NCBI RefSeq assembly: GCF_018860825.1
Contig: NZ_JAHKPZ010000034.1
Span: 248,001 to 312,000 of the forward strand
Length of the DNA: 64,000 nucleotides
Direction of reading: 5' to 3'
Source of the DNA: Lacinutrix sp. C3R15
GTDB taxonomy: Bacteria > Bacteroidota > Bacteroidia > Flavobacteriales > Flavobacteriaceae
A program made the translations under genes and the position numbers. This document shows positions 9,097 through 17,127 of the stretch, piece after piece; position 1 is the first letter of the stretch; the number at the start of each line of letters is the position of its first letter. The notes under the pieces were generated by a model. That model was not told the DNA's origin. It did not search any database and was given only the letters and a program-made list of their open reading frames with translations.

Positions 9097-10107
9097 TTAC
9101 TCTTCTATCCAAGTTTCTTGCTTATAGTATGGATATGGAAGATCATTTGGTTTATCATATTTAAATTCAGATTTTTCTTCACCTGTTAACCAATCTACCC
9201 ATCCCCATTTTTCATTTTTTTTAACCGCTAACTTTGGGATACCCGCTGCTTCATATCTTTTATAATCTTCATATATACAAGGAACGCTTTGTTTAGCTTT
9301 TTCGCCATAACTCCAATAAGACAAATAAAAACCTACTTTTTCATTTTTATATACTGCTGTATACTTACCATTAAATGGAAAAAATGCAATGCTATCATAA
9401 TTTGCAGGAACAAGCGTTGTTAATTTTTCTGAATCTAAAGACTGATACATTCCCCATTTTTTAGTTTTTTTAATTCGGGCTTTAAATACACCATCACCAT
9501 TGCCTGCATCAAAAGTTAAAATATCTGCTTTTAATTTTTTCTTAGACGCTTTAAAGGTGTCTATTGCCCAAGATTCTACCCATAGTAACGGAACATCTTC
9601 TGGATTTTCAAACGAAGGATCTACCAAATAGATACCTTCAAACCAATCTACCAATCCCCAAAGATTTTCTTCTTTTACAAGTGCATAATAGCGCTCATCT
9701 GCTTCTTTAATTGTAATAGCATCGTATTTGCATTGTACTTTTTCTGAAGCATCATGAATCTCATAAGGATTTATAAGAATACCATACTTTTTCTTATTCT
9801 TAACAATTGTAAAAGGTTGCATGTTTTTAAACCAACCTATAGAATCAAATTTTGCGGGTACTATTTCCTCAAAATGTATTGCAACTTCTTCAAAATCGTT
9901 ATAGGCATTAATTTCATAAACTCCCCATTTTTTAGTAGACTTCATGTAGACTTTAGCTAAATTGTTTTCTCCAGCTATCCATTCTAGTTTTTTAGCCTTT
10001 AGGTACTTTATAATTTGCTTATCTGACACTTCACTTTGAGCAGTTGCTACACTAGAAAACAAGAAATAAAACAAGAGCAACAGACTGATTTTAAATAGCT
10101 TTTTCAT
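9097..10107 (-). CDS. Secreted WG-repeat protein
   Basis: This 336-residue protein has a signal peptide (about residues 1-23, ending VATAQ). WG-repeat units (PF14903) are visible as KKWGVYE, KKYGILI, NLWGLVDW, KKWGMYQ, EKVGFYL and EKWGWVDW, spaced about 45-60 residues apart. Each has the 'kWG-hydrophobic' core followed by acidic and aromatic residues. WG-repeat proteins are abundant in Bacteroidota, and their role is mostly unknown. It precedes the unknown gene at 8463-9068 on the same strand with a 28-base gap. Confidence 0.82.
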   Translation of the reverse strand: MKKLFKISLLLLFYFLFSSVATAQSEVSDKQIIKYLKAKKLEWIAGENNLAKVYMKSTKKWGVYEINAYNDFEEVAIHFEEIVPAKFDSIGWFKNMQPFTIVKNKKKYGILINPYEIHDASEKVQCKYDAITIKEADERYYALVKEENLWGLVDWFEGIYLVDPSFENPEDVPLLWVESWAIDTFKASKKKLKADILTFDAGNGDGVFKARIKKTKKWGMYQSLDSEKLTTLVPANYDSIAFFPFNGKYTAVYKNEKVGFYLSYWSYGEKAKQSVPCIYEDYKRYEAAGIPKLAVKKNEKWGWVDWLTGEEKSEFKYDKPNDLPYPYYKQETWIEE

Positions 10108-10218
10108 TTATAAAATTTAATTTGGGATAGCAAATTAAACTTTTTTATAAAAAATTCTAATACTTAATTTGAGTATTTTCTTCTTTTAATTCTGATAAAA
10201 AGTAAGATTAGCATGAAT

Positions 10219-10250
10219 AAAAAAAGCGAACCAAATGGTTCGCTTTTTTT
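10219..10250 (-). terminator. Terminator after lpdA
   Basis: A near-perfect hairpin (stem 10219-10232 with 10237-10250, core AGCGAACC, 4-base loop) is flanked by A and T runs, so it can act on both strands. It lies 36 bases past the lpdA stop. Confidence 0.85.
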
Positions 10251-10285
10251 ACTCTTTGTTTTTTCTAAAAAAAAGAATAGCATAT

Positions 10286-11686
10286 TTATACATGTAATGC
10301 TCTATCTCCTGTTGCAGCAAGTGCTGCTTCTTTTATAGCTTCTGTAAATGTTGGGTGTGCATGAGACATACGCGAAACATCTTCTGCAGATGCTCTATAC
10401 TCCATAGCTACAACTGCTTCTGCTATCATATCTGCTGCACGAGCACCAACCATGTGTACTCCTAATATTTCGTCTGTAGTTTTATCTGCAAGAATTTTTA
10501 CAAATCCGTCTAAATCCATACTTGCTCTACTTCTACCTAAAGCACGCATAGGAAATTGCCCTGTTTTATAAGCCACACCAGCTTCTTTTAATTGTTCTTC
10601 GGTTTTACCAACAGAAGCAACTTCTGGCCAAGTATAAACAATACCAGGAATTAGATTATAATCTATATGTGGTTTTTGTCCTGCTAAAGTTTCTGCAACA
10701 AAAACACCTTCTTCTTCAGATTTATGTGCAAGCATTGCTCCTTTAATAACATCTCCAATAGCATAAATATTAGATGTGCTAGTTTGTAGATGCTCATTTA
10801 CTTCAACCTTACCTCTTTCGGTTACTTTTACTCCTGCAGCTTCTAAATTTAAGCCTTCAGTATATGCGTGACGACCAACAGAAACTAAAACATAATCTCC
10901 TGTAAAGCTTACTTCTTCTCCTTTTTTATTATCTGCCTTTACAATAACTTCATCACCAACTCGCTCTACAGATTTTACTTTGTGAGAGGTATTAATTTTA
11001 AATTTCTGTTTCTTTAAAACTTTATTTAATTCTTTAGAAACTCCAGCATCCATTGTTGGTAAAATTCTATCCATATATTCTACAACAGAAACTTCTGCAC
11101 CAAGTCTTTTATATACTTGACCAAGTTCTAAACCTATAACTCCTCCTCCAATAACAATTAAGTGTTTAGGAATTTCTTTAAGTTTTAAAGCTTCGGTAGA
11201 AGTGATTACGCGTTCTTTATCTAATTTAATAAATGGTAAGGTAGACGGTTTAGATCCTGTAGCAATAATGGTGTTTTTTGCTTCAATTTCTGTAGTTTCT
11301 TCTCCTGAAATTAAAATATGAGTTGCGTCTTTAAAGCTTCCTAAACCTTGATACACATCAATGTTATTTTTTTTCATTAAATAATCAATTCCTCCAGTGG
11401 TTTGATCTACAACAGACTGCTTTCTAGCAATCATCTGCTCTAAATTTACTTTAATATCACCAGGAATATCAATACCATGTTCTTCAAAATGTTTAACAGC
11501 GTCTTCGTAATGATGTGAAGAGTCTAAAAGGGCTTTACTAGGTATACAACCAACATTTAAACAGGTTCCTCCTAGTGTAGAATATTTTTCAATAATAGCA
11601 GTTTTCATGCCTAATTGCGCGCAACGTATTGCTGCTACATATCCTCCAGGTCCTGAACCTATTATTGCTACATCGTATGAATTCAT
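10286..11686 (-). CDS. lpdA: Dihydrolipoyl dehydrogenase (E3)
   Basis: It reoxidises dihydrolipoamide in the pyruvate, 2-oxoglutarate and branched-chain dehydrogenase complexes and the glycine cleavage system. The FAD-binding GSGPGGYVAAIR is near residue 10, and the redox-active disulfide GGTCLNVGCIPSK lies near 39-51. The NAD-binding GGGVIGLELG is near 179, and the dimer-interface catalytic pair sits in HAHPTFTEA near 446. The length of 466 residues is normal. It is encoded alone, as is common in this phylum, and serves several complexes. A minus-strand -7 element is seen upstream at 11763-11756. Confidence 0.96.
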   Translation of the reverse strand: MNSYDVAIIGSGPGGYVAAIRCAQLGMKTAIIEKYSTLGGTCLNVGCIPSKALLDSSHHYEDAVKHFEEHGIDIPGDIKVNLEQMIARKQSVVDQTTGGIDYLMKKNNIDVYQGLGSFKDATHILISGEETTEIEAKNTIIATGSKPSTLPFIKLDKERVITSTEALKLKEIPKHLIVIGGGVIGLELGQVYKRLGAEVSVVEYMDRILPTMDAGVSKELNKVLKKQKFKINTSHKVKSVERVGDEVIVKADNKKGEEVSFTGDYVLVSVGRHAYTEGLNLEAAGVKVTERGKVEVNEHLQTSTSNIYAIGDVIKGAMLAHKSEEEGVFVAETLAGQKPHIDYNLIPGIVYTWPEVASVGKTEEQLKEAGVAYKTGQFPMRALGRSRASMDLDGFVKILADKTTDEILGVHMVGARAADMIAEAVVAMEYRASAEDVSRMSHAHPTFTEAIKEAALAATGDRALHV

Positions 11687-11755
11687 ATTTTTATTTTTCT
11701 TAATTAAAAAAGATGCTTTACCAACCTAAGGCAGACAAAGCGTTAAAATTTAAAA

Positions 11756-11763
11756 CAAAAGTA
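11756..11763 (-). promoter_or_regulatory. Putative -7 element of lpdA
   Basis: On the minus strand TACTTTTG fits TAnnTTTG, 70 bases upstream of the lpdA ATG. I see no good TTG at the expected -33 distance. Confidence 0.4.
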
Positions 11764-11830
11764 CAACATTGATTTATGAATTGCGAATTACAATTAATGA
11801 AATTTGAAAGAATACTTTAAATTATGAAGA

Positions 11831-11890
11831 AAAAAAAAGCCTATTCAAAATATTTCAAAACTGGTTACTTTTTGAAACAGAACAGGCTTA
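11831..11890 (-). terminator. Terminator after the PAS-LuxR regulator gene
   Basis: A long two-part hairpin: outer arms AGCCT/AGGCT (11838-11842 with 11884-11888) and an inner TTTCAAAA/TTTTGAAA stem. On the minus strand it is followed by about nine T. It sits 86 bases past the regulator stop. Confidence 0.65.
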
Positions 11891-11975
11891 TATGTAACTG
11901 ATTAATAGCTCTACAAATTACTAGGTTTTATAAAACACACACAATACTCAATTTGAGTAATTTGTAAAAAATCTT

Positions 11976-12746
11976 TTAAATTAAATTTTTATTTGTTTTT
12001 AACATTCCTATTAATTCTCCTGTAGATGAAATATTTAATTTTTTAAGAATATTTCTTCTATGTGTATCTACAGTATGTGAGCTAATATTTAATTTATCTG
12101 AAATATCTTTACTGGTCTTATTTAAAACCAACAACCTTACAACATCACGCTCTCTATTACTTAATCCGCCTTCTAATAATTTTTGCGAATGGTTATTAAA
12201 ATAGATGGTTTCATATTCATTATTAGGGTTTAGTAATTTAGCTGAAGCTGTTATTTGCATTTTTATATTAGGATCTAAAACAGTGTAATGTGCTAAACCT
12301 ATAATAGGTTTCATTTCTGAATTGAAAGCTAATGGTGTTGTATTTTGAATAATATTTACATATTCTCCTTTGGCATTTTTAAACCTGTAGTTCCAGGTAT
12401 AATTTGCTTTTTGTCTATTTTCAGACTCTATACCAGTAATAGTGAATTCCATTAAACTATTTAAAGCACTTAACCATATATCTATATCATCTGGATGTAT
12501 TCTACTCCAAAAATAACGCATTCCTTTTGCCTTTAACTCACTAGCATCTAACCCTATACAGGCATTAAAATTCTTACTTATATACTCAAAAGTAAGATCT
12601 TGTGTATTTGTAATACAAAAGAAGGTAGAACTATACGGAAGATAAAAATCTAAATCTATAATTTTTTTAATATGTGTCTCTAAAGATGGACAATCATAAG
12701 ATTCAAAAATAGATTTATAAAGTTGTTTTATTTGAGAGTATTTCAT
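11976..12746 (-). CDS. PAS-domain LuxR-type transcriptional regulator
   Basis: A 256-residue cytoplasmic regulator. I chose the start MKYSQIKQLYKS; an in-frame ATG nine codons earlier (12773) is possible. Residues about 45-150 look like a PAS/PAC sensor, with the FFCITNTQDLTFEYIS opening and WNYRFKNAKGEYVNI. The last 65 residues are a GerE/LuxR helix-turn-helix: LSNRERDVVRLL, then KDISDKLNISSHTVDTHRR. No receiver domain or membrane span is present, so the signal is probably a small ligand or redox cue sensed by the PAS domain. Its target genes are unknown. Confidence 0.85.
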   Translation of the reverse strand: MKYSQIKQLYKSIFESYDCPSLETHIKKIIDLDFYLPYSSTFFCITNTQDLTFEYISKNFNACIGLDASELKAKGMRYFWSRIHPDDIDIWLSALNSLMEFTITGIESENRQKANYTWNYRFKNAKGEYVNIIQNTTPLAFNSEMKPIIGLAHYTVLDPNIKMQITASAKLLNPNNEYETIYFNNHSQKLLEGGLSNRERDVVRLLVLNKTSKDISDKLNISSHTVDTHRRNILKKLNISSTGELIGMLKTNKNLI

Positions 12747-12795
12747 AAAATAGTTTATAATAATAAACGACAAGCAGCAATTTATGAAATTATTT

Positions 12796-13458
12796 TTACG
12801 TAGGAAAACCTAACATTTCTCCCATACCAACAGTAAATAACCAGCAACCATAAATAGCATGCTCAATAGTTACTAAAATGGTTGACCTAGACTTGCTATA
12901 GGTAAATGCAAATAACAAACCACCCAGAAAAGTTAATACAATTACCAACCCATTTTTAAAAAACAAATGTGCCATAGCAAAAACAATAGCGTTTACCAGC
13001 ATTAGCCAATTGGTATTGTAAAATAAATTTTTATATCGTTGAAAATAAAAAGTTCTATATATAAGTTCTTGCGGATATACAGAAAAAATGCTGTAAGCAA
13101 ATAAAATTACCAACCACAAAAGTGGTTTATGTAACACCACACTAAAAAGACTGTCCTTGCTTGTAAACCACACAAAAAGTATGGTTAAAAATGCGATAAG
13201 TAACATTTTTAATAAGGTCATTTTCCAAAAACGCTGCCAGTTTAGGTTTTGGCTTATTTTAAATGTGTTTTTTTCTACTTTAAGTAAAAAATAAACCACG
13301 TATACAAAACCAAGCAAGCCTAATGTTAGCTTTATTATAAAAGAATAATTAAATATAAAACTTACAGGAAGGATTATAAACAGGATAAAGAATTCTATGT
13401 ATCTATAGAGATTAGCTAGCATAATTAAATATACAAAAATTACTGCTATAGAAAACAA
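12796..13458 (-). CDS. CPBP family intramembrane glutamic endopeptidase
   Basis: A 220-residue integral membrane protein with about six hydrophobic spans. The CAAX-protease/bacteriocin-processing (CPBP, Abi) motifs are visible: PQELIYRTF (motif 1), FAMAHLFF (motif 2, FxxxH) and TIEHAIYGCW (motif 3). Motif 1 is QExxxR instead of the textbook EExxxR, so one of the two glutamates is glutamine; the second, catalytic-type glutamate is kept. The substrate is unknown. It lies just downstream of the S41 protease gene on the same strand (24-base gap), so the two may be co-transcribed. Confidence 0.82.
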   Translation of the reverse strand: MFSIAVIFVYLIMLANLYRYIEFFILFIILPVSFIFNYSFIIKLTLGLLGFVYVVYFLLKVEKNTFKISQNLNWQRFWKMTLLKMLLIAFLTILFVWFTSKDSLFSVVLHKPLLWLVILFAYSIFSVYPQELIYRTFYFQRYKNLFYNTNWLMLVNAIVFAMAHLFFKNGLVIVLTFLGGLLFAFTYSKSRSTILVTIEHAIYGCWLFTVGMGEMLGFPT

Positions 13459-13482
13459 TTAGAAATATTAGCTTAAAAAAAA

Positions 13483-15078
13483 CTATTGCTTGTTTTTGTT
13501 TGCTATAGTTTGTAAAATAAAACTTAATTCTGGATCCTTGTTCTGTTTTCTATCTTGAATAGTTGGCAAAATTTTGTAATCTGGCTTTACACCATAACCC
13601 GCTGGTTCTTGTTTAAAAGGTGTTTCAATCTGCATTAAACCTATTCGCATTTTTAATTTGGTTTCTGGCAACTCATATATTTTAAATATACCTGCTACTG
13701 TAGAGTTGTATGCACCTCCTGTTTCTTCGCCAACAAAAACAGCCCTTTTATTTGCTTGTAATTGGTTAGATAATATAGAAGACGCAGAAAAAGAATGCCC
13801 ATTAATTAATACATAAACGTCACCTTTAAAACCAGTACTTTTTGGTTCTGCTTCTTTTATTTGTTTAAATGTGTAGTACAACTTACCATCTTCTTTTTTG
13901 GTTTTAATCAAATTATGTGTAGCAATAATTGGCGAAAATACACCAAGAAAAATTTTAAACCCTGTAGATGATGTATTAGACATAAATGCCTTTAAGTAAG
14001 GAATTCTACTATTTACTTCTGCTGGTTCTAAAAACTGAAATGGTTTTTCTGCTAAATACGAATATAACTCTGCAATTTCAGCAAGACTTCCGCCTCCATT
14101 ATTTCTTATATCAATGATTAAATTTTCTGTTTTTGAAGAATCTATTTTTTTAAAAACTTCCTTGTAAAAGGTTTTATATTTTCCGCCCATAAACCCTCTT
14201 ATTTTCATGTAAGCAACAGCGCTGTCTTTGCCTATAAAGGTTATATTTCTAGTATATTCTTTTCTAGATTTGTTATAACCATATATTTGGTTATGTTTTC
14301 GTTTTAATTTTGCTTTTTGTTTGTTTTCCTTACGTTCTGCCTTCGTTAGTTTAACTTTTACTGGCTTATTTAAAGTATCGTTTGTTATAGTATCTTTCTT
14401 TTTTTTATCTTTTTCTCTATACTTAAACTTTCTATTAAATATAGAGTCTTCTTTTTTAAAAGTAACCTGTAAGCTATCTATAAAATATTTATCGCTATTG
14501 TAATAAGAAGCAAATCTATTTCCTAAAACCCTATCATACAAAGTGGTATTATAGCCATCTGAAGTTATTAAGTTTTTGTATTTATTTATTACTTCTGCAA
14601 TAGGTTCCTCTTCTATTTTAACAACCTCACTTCCAACAAGAAAAGAGTCTTTAGATCTTGTATTGATTACCAAAAGTTTATTTTCTAAATAATCAAAATC
14701 TAAATCGTTAAACGTAAATTCTTTTTTTGTATAGGCCTTATACTCCTTTCTTGTAAAATGTTTTTTTGGTGCATAAACACCTATATGACCTTGTTTTACA
14801 GTGCCTATAACCGGATAAATTTTAGCATAAAATTGATAACTTGTAAGTGGCTTATCTATACTTTTTTTAAGGCTATCAAATTTATAATCTAAGCGTTCTT
14901 TACTAATGTATAAATTAAGATTAGGATGCTGCTTTTTAAGTTGTATATATGCTTTATCTACGTCTTTATGTAAAGATGCTACACTATGTAATGATTGTAT
15001 TTGTTGATTAAATTTTTCTGCACTAGAACAAGAAGTTATAAGTATTGTAATTAATATAAGAAAGGAAAAAATTTTCAT
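13483..15078 (-). CDS. S41 family peptidase lipoprotein (C-terminal processing protease-like)
   Basis: A 531-residue predicted lipoprotein; the lipobox is LITSC, with cysteine near residue 17. The tail-specific protease core lies in the C-terminal half: LIIDIRNNGGGSLAE near 317, then INGHSFSASSIL near 428 holding the likely catalytic serine, and VFVGEETGGAYNST. A very basic, low-complexity stretch (about residues 225-265, rich in K and E) sits between the N-terminal region and the catalytic core. A PDZ is not obvious. It is likely periplasmic or outer-membrane anchored, with an unknown substrate. Confidence 0.85.
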   Translation of the reverse strand: MKIFSFLILITILITSCSSAEKFNQQIQSLHSVASLHKDVDKAYIQLKKQHPNLNLYISKERLDYKFDSLKKSIDKPLTSYQFYAKIYPVIGTVKQGHIGVYAPKKHFTRKEYKAYTKKEFTFNDLDFDYLENKLLVINTRSKDSFLVGSEVVKIEEEPIAEVINKYKNLITSDGYNTTLYDRVLGNRFASYYNSDKYFIDSLQVTFKKEDSIFNRKFKYREKDKKKKDTITNDTLNKPVKVKLTKAERKENKQKAKLKRKHNQIYGYNKSRKEYTRNITFIGKDSAVAYMKIRGFMGGKYKTFYKEVFKKIDSSKTENLIIDIRNNGGGSLAEIAELYSYLAEKPFQFLEPAEVNSRIPYLKAFMSNTSSTGFKIFLGVFSPIIATHNLIKTKKEDGKLYYTFKQIKEAEPKSTGFKGDVYVLINGHSFSASSILSNQLQANKRAVFVGEETGGAYNSTVAGIFKIYELPETKLKMRIGLMQIETPFKQEPAGYGVKPDYKILPTIQDRKQNKDPELSFILQTIANKNKQ

Positions 15079-15188
15079 TAAAATAAGATAGGTTTTTTTA
15101 TTCTGTTTTTAAATATAGTGCAATTTTAATTTTAGCTCCTTTTCTTTTTGATAATTTTATAAAACACTGTAATCTTTAGGTTTTAATT

Positions 15189-15647
15189 TTACACCTTTAT
15201 TGCTGTAGTATGTTTTACTTCATTTATAACAAACATACTATGTGTACTACCAATATGATTAATTTTAGTTAATCTATTTACCATAAACTCCCTAAAAGCT
15301 TCCATATCTTTCACCAATACTTTTAAAAGGTAATCGTAGTCGCCACTAATATGATAACACTCTAAAACTTCTTGTAAACTGGTGACTTCCTTTTCAAACT
15401 TTATTACATACTCTTGTGAATGCTGTATTAGCTTTACGTGGCAAAAAGCTACAAAAGATTTATTTACTTTTTCTTTATTAACCAAAGCCACGTACTTATT
15501 TATAACGCCTTGATTTTCCAGCTTTTTAATTCTTTCATAAACCGCTGTTACAGAAAGATGAAGCTTATTAGATAGTTCTTTATTGGTTTGTTTGCTATCT
15601 TGTTGTAAAAGTTGCATTAGTTTTTGGTCTATGGCATCAAAAGTCAT
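15189..15647 (-). CDS. Lrp/AsnC family transcriptional regulator
   Basis: A 152-residue protein of normal Lrp length. The N-terminal winged helix (DAIDQKLMQLLQQDSKQTNKEL, described by its parts: DQKLMQLL near 5 and LHLSVTAVYERIKKLE near 29) is followed by the AsnC/RAM effector domain from about 62. YHISGDYDYLLKV lies near 98. Such proteins sense amino acids. It is divergent from the PLP lyase at 15813, with a 165-base shared region that holds a palindrome resembling an Lrp site (15721-15735). That arrangement suggests local control of amino-acid breakdown. Confidence 0.92.
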   Translation of the reverse strand: MTFDAIDQKLMQLLQQDSKQTNKELSNKLHLSVTAVYERIKKLENQGVINKYVALVNKEKVNKSFVAFCHVKLIQHSQEYVIKFEKEVTSLQEVLECYHISGDYDYLLKVLVKDMEAFREFMVNRLTKINHIGSTHSMFVINEVKHTTAIKV

Positions 15648-15720
15648 ATTGAAAAATTTTCAGTAAAAACAGAAATAACTCTATCCTTTATTGTTTTAAA
15701 ACTGTAAAAATAACTATTTA

Positions 15721-15735
15721 TAGATTTAAAATCTA
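15721..15735. promoter_or_regulatory. Candidate Lrp-type operator
   Basis: TAGATTTAAAATCTA is a perfect 7+1+7 palindrome between the divergent Lrp gene and the PLP lyase. Its ends match the outer bases of the E. coli Lrp consensus (YAGH...DCTR) around an all-A/T centre. Role inferred from position and form. Confidence 0.5.
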
Positions 15736-15812
15736 AATAAAATCACATCTATTGATTATTAATCTAATAATAATGAATTTTACAAGCATATAAACTAAAT
15801 CGTTTTTTAATT

Positions 15813-17015
15813 ATGACTTTTAAACCAGCAAATAACATACAAGATTTACAATATTTCGGGGAATTTGGAGGTGTTAATCCTTCTATTTCAGACTCTTCTA
15901 CCTATACATTTTTATCGGCAAAAACCATGTTTGACACCTTTGAGGGTAATGCAGATGGTTGCTACTTATACTCCAGACACTCAACACCTTCTAATTTATA
16001 TTTAGGCGAAGCACTTGCTGCTATGGAAGGTACAGAAACTGCCAACGTTACTGCTTCAGGAATGGGAGCAATTACTCCTGTAATTATGCAACTTTGTGGT
16101 TCTGGAGATCATATTGTTTCAAGCAGAACTATTTATGGAGGTACTTACGCTTTCTTAAAAAACTTTACACCACGTTTTAACGTTGCAACTACTTTTGTAG
16201 ATATCACAAAATTAGATGTAGTTGAAGCTGCAATTACAGCAAATACTAAAATAATATACTGTGAATCTGTGAGTAACCCTTTATTAGAAGTTGCAGATAT
16301 TGCAGGCTTAGCCAAGCTAGCAAAAAAACACAACCTTAAATTAGTTGTTGATAATACGTTTTCACCATTATCTATTTCTCCTGCAGAGTTAGGTGCAGAT
16401 GTGGTAATACACAGTTTAACCAAATTTATTAACGGTTCTAGTGATACCGTTGGAGGCGTTGTTTGTGGCACACAAGAATTTATAAACGATTTACGAAACG
16501 TAAACGATGGCGCATGTATGTTATTAGGCTCCACTATGGATAGCCTAAGAGCTGCTTCTATTTTAAAAAACTTAAGAACTTTACATATAAGAATGCAGCA
16601 GCATAGTTTAAACGCTAGCTACTTAGCGGAAAAGTTTGAAAATTTAGGGCTTAAAACAGTGTATCCTGGTTTAGCTTCACATCCTTCACACGAATTATTT
16701 AAGTCTATGATGAATGACAAATACGGATTTGGGGGCATGCTTACCATAGATGTTGGCTCTTTAGATAAAGCCAATGCATTAATGGAAATGATGCAAGAAA
16801 AAAACCTTGGTTACTTAGCGGTAAGTTTAGGCTTTTATAAAACACTATTCTCTGCTCCAGGTAGTTCTACTTCTTCAGAAATACCAGAAAACGAACAAAA
16901 AGAAATGGGCTTAAGTGATGGCTTAATTCGTTTTTCTATAGGATTAGATGCCGATATAGAACGTACATTTAATAACATAAAAACATGCATGTTAGCATTA
17001 CATATTCTAAAATAA
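15813..17015 (+). CDS. Cys/Met metabolism PLP-dependent lyase (methionine gamma-lyase-like)
   Basis: A 400-residue enzyme of the trans-sulfuration family (gamma-lyase, cystathionine synthase/lyase). YSRHSTPSNLYLGEALAAME near residue 50 and TASGMGAI near 79 bind the cofactor phosphate. CESVSNPLLEVADI is near 150 and DNTFSPL near 181. HSLTKFINGSSDTVGG near 205 holds the PLP lysine. The divergent Lrp regulator and the downstream NhaC-type transporter suggest catabolism of methionine or another sulfur amino acid, but the exact substrate cannot be told from sequence alone. Confidence 0.83.
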   Translation: MTFKPANNIQDLQYFGEFGGVNPSISDSSTYTFLSAKTMFDTFEGNADGCYLYSRHSTPSNLYLGEALAAMEGTETANVTASGMGAITPVIMQLCGSGDHIVSSRTIYGGTYAFLKNFTPRFNVATTFVDITKLDVVEAAITANTKIIYCESVSNPLLEVADIAGLAKLAKKHNLKLVVDNTFSPLSISPAELGADVVIHSLTKFINGSSDTVGGVVCGTQEFINDLRNVNDGACMLLGSTMDSLRAASILKNLRTLHIRMQQHSLNASYLAEKFENLGLKTVYPGLASHPSHELFKSMMNDKYGFGGMLTIDVGSLDKANALMEMMQEKNLGYLAVSLGFYKTLFSAPGSSTSSEIPENEQKEMGLSDGLIRFSIGLDADIERTFNNIKTCMLALHILK

Positions 17016-17040
17016 TACAATTTTATTTTTAAGAAAAGAA

Positions 17041-17068
17041 AAAGGTTTGAATTGCTTCAAACCTTTTT
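17041..17068 (+). terminator. Terminator after the PLP lyase
   Basis: Stem AAAGGTTTGAA (17041-17051) pairs with 17056-17066 around a 4-base loop and ends in six T. It separates the lyase from the antiporter gene, so the latter needs its own promoter or read-through. Confidence 0.85.
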
Positions 17069-17127
17069 TGCATTTGCATACTTTATACTAAAATCGTAAC
17101 ATTACACTTCTTAAACCAACAATATAC

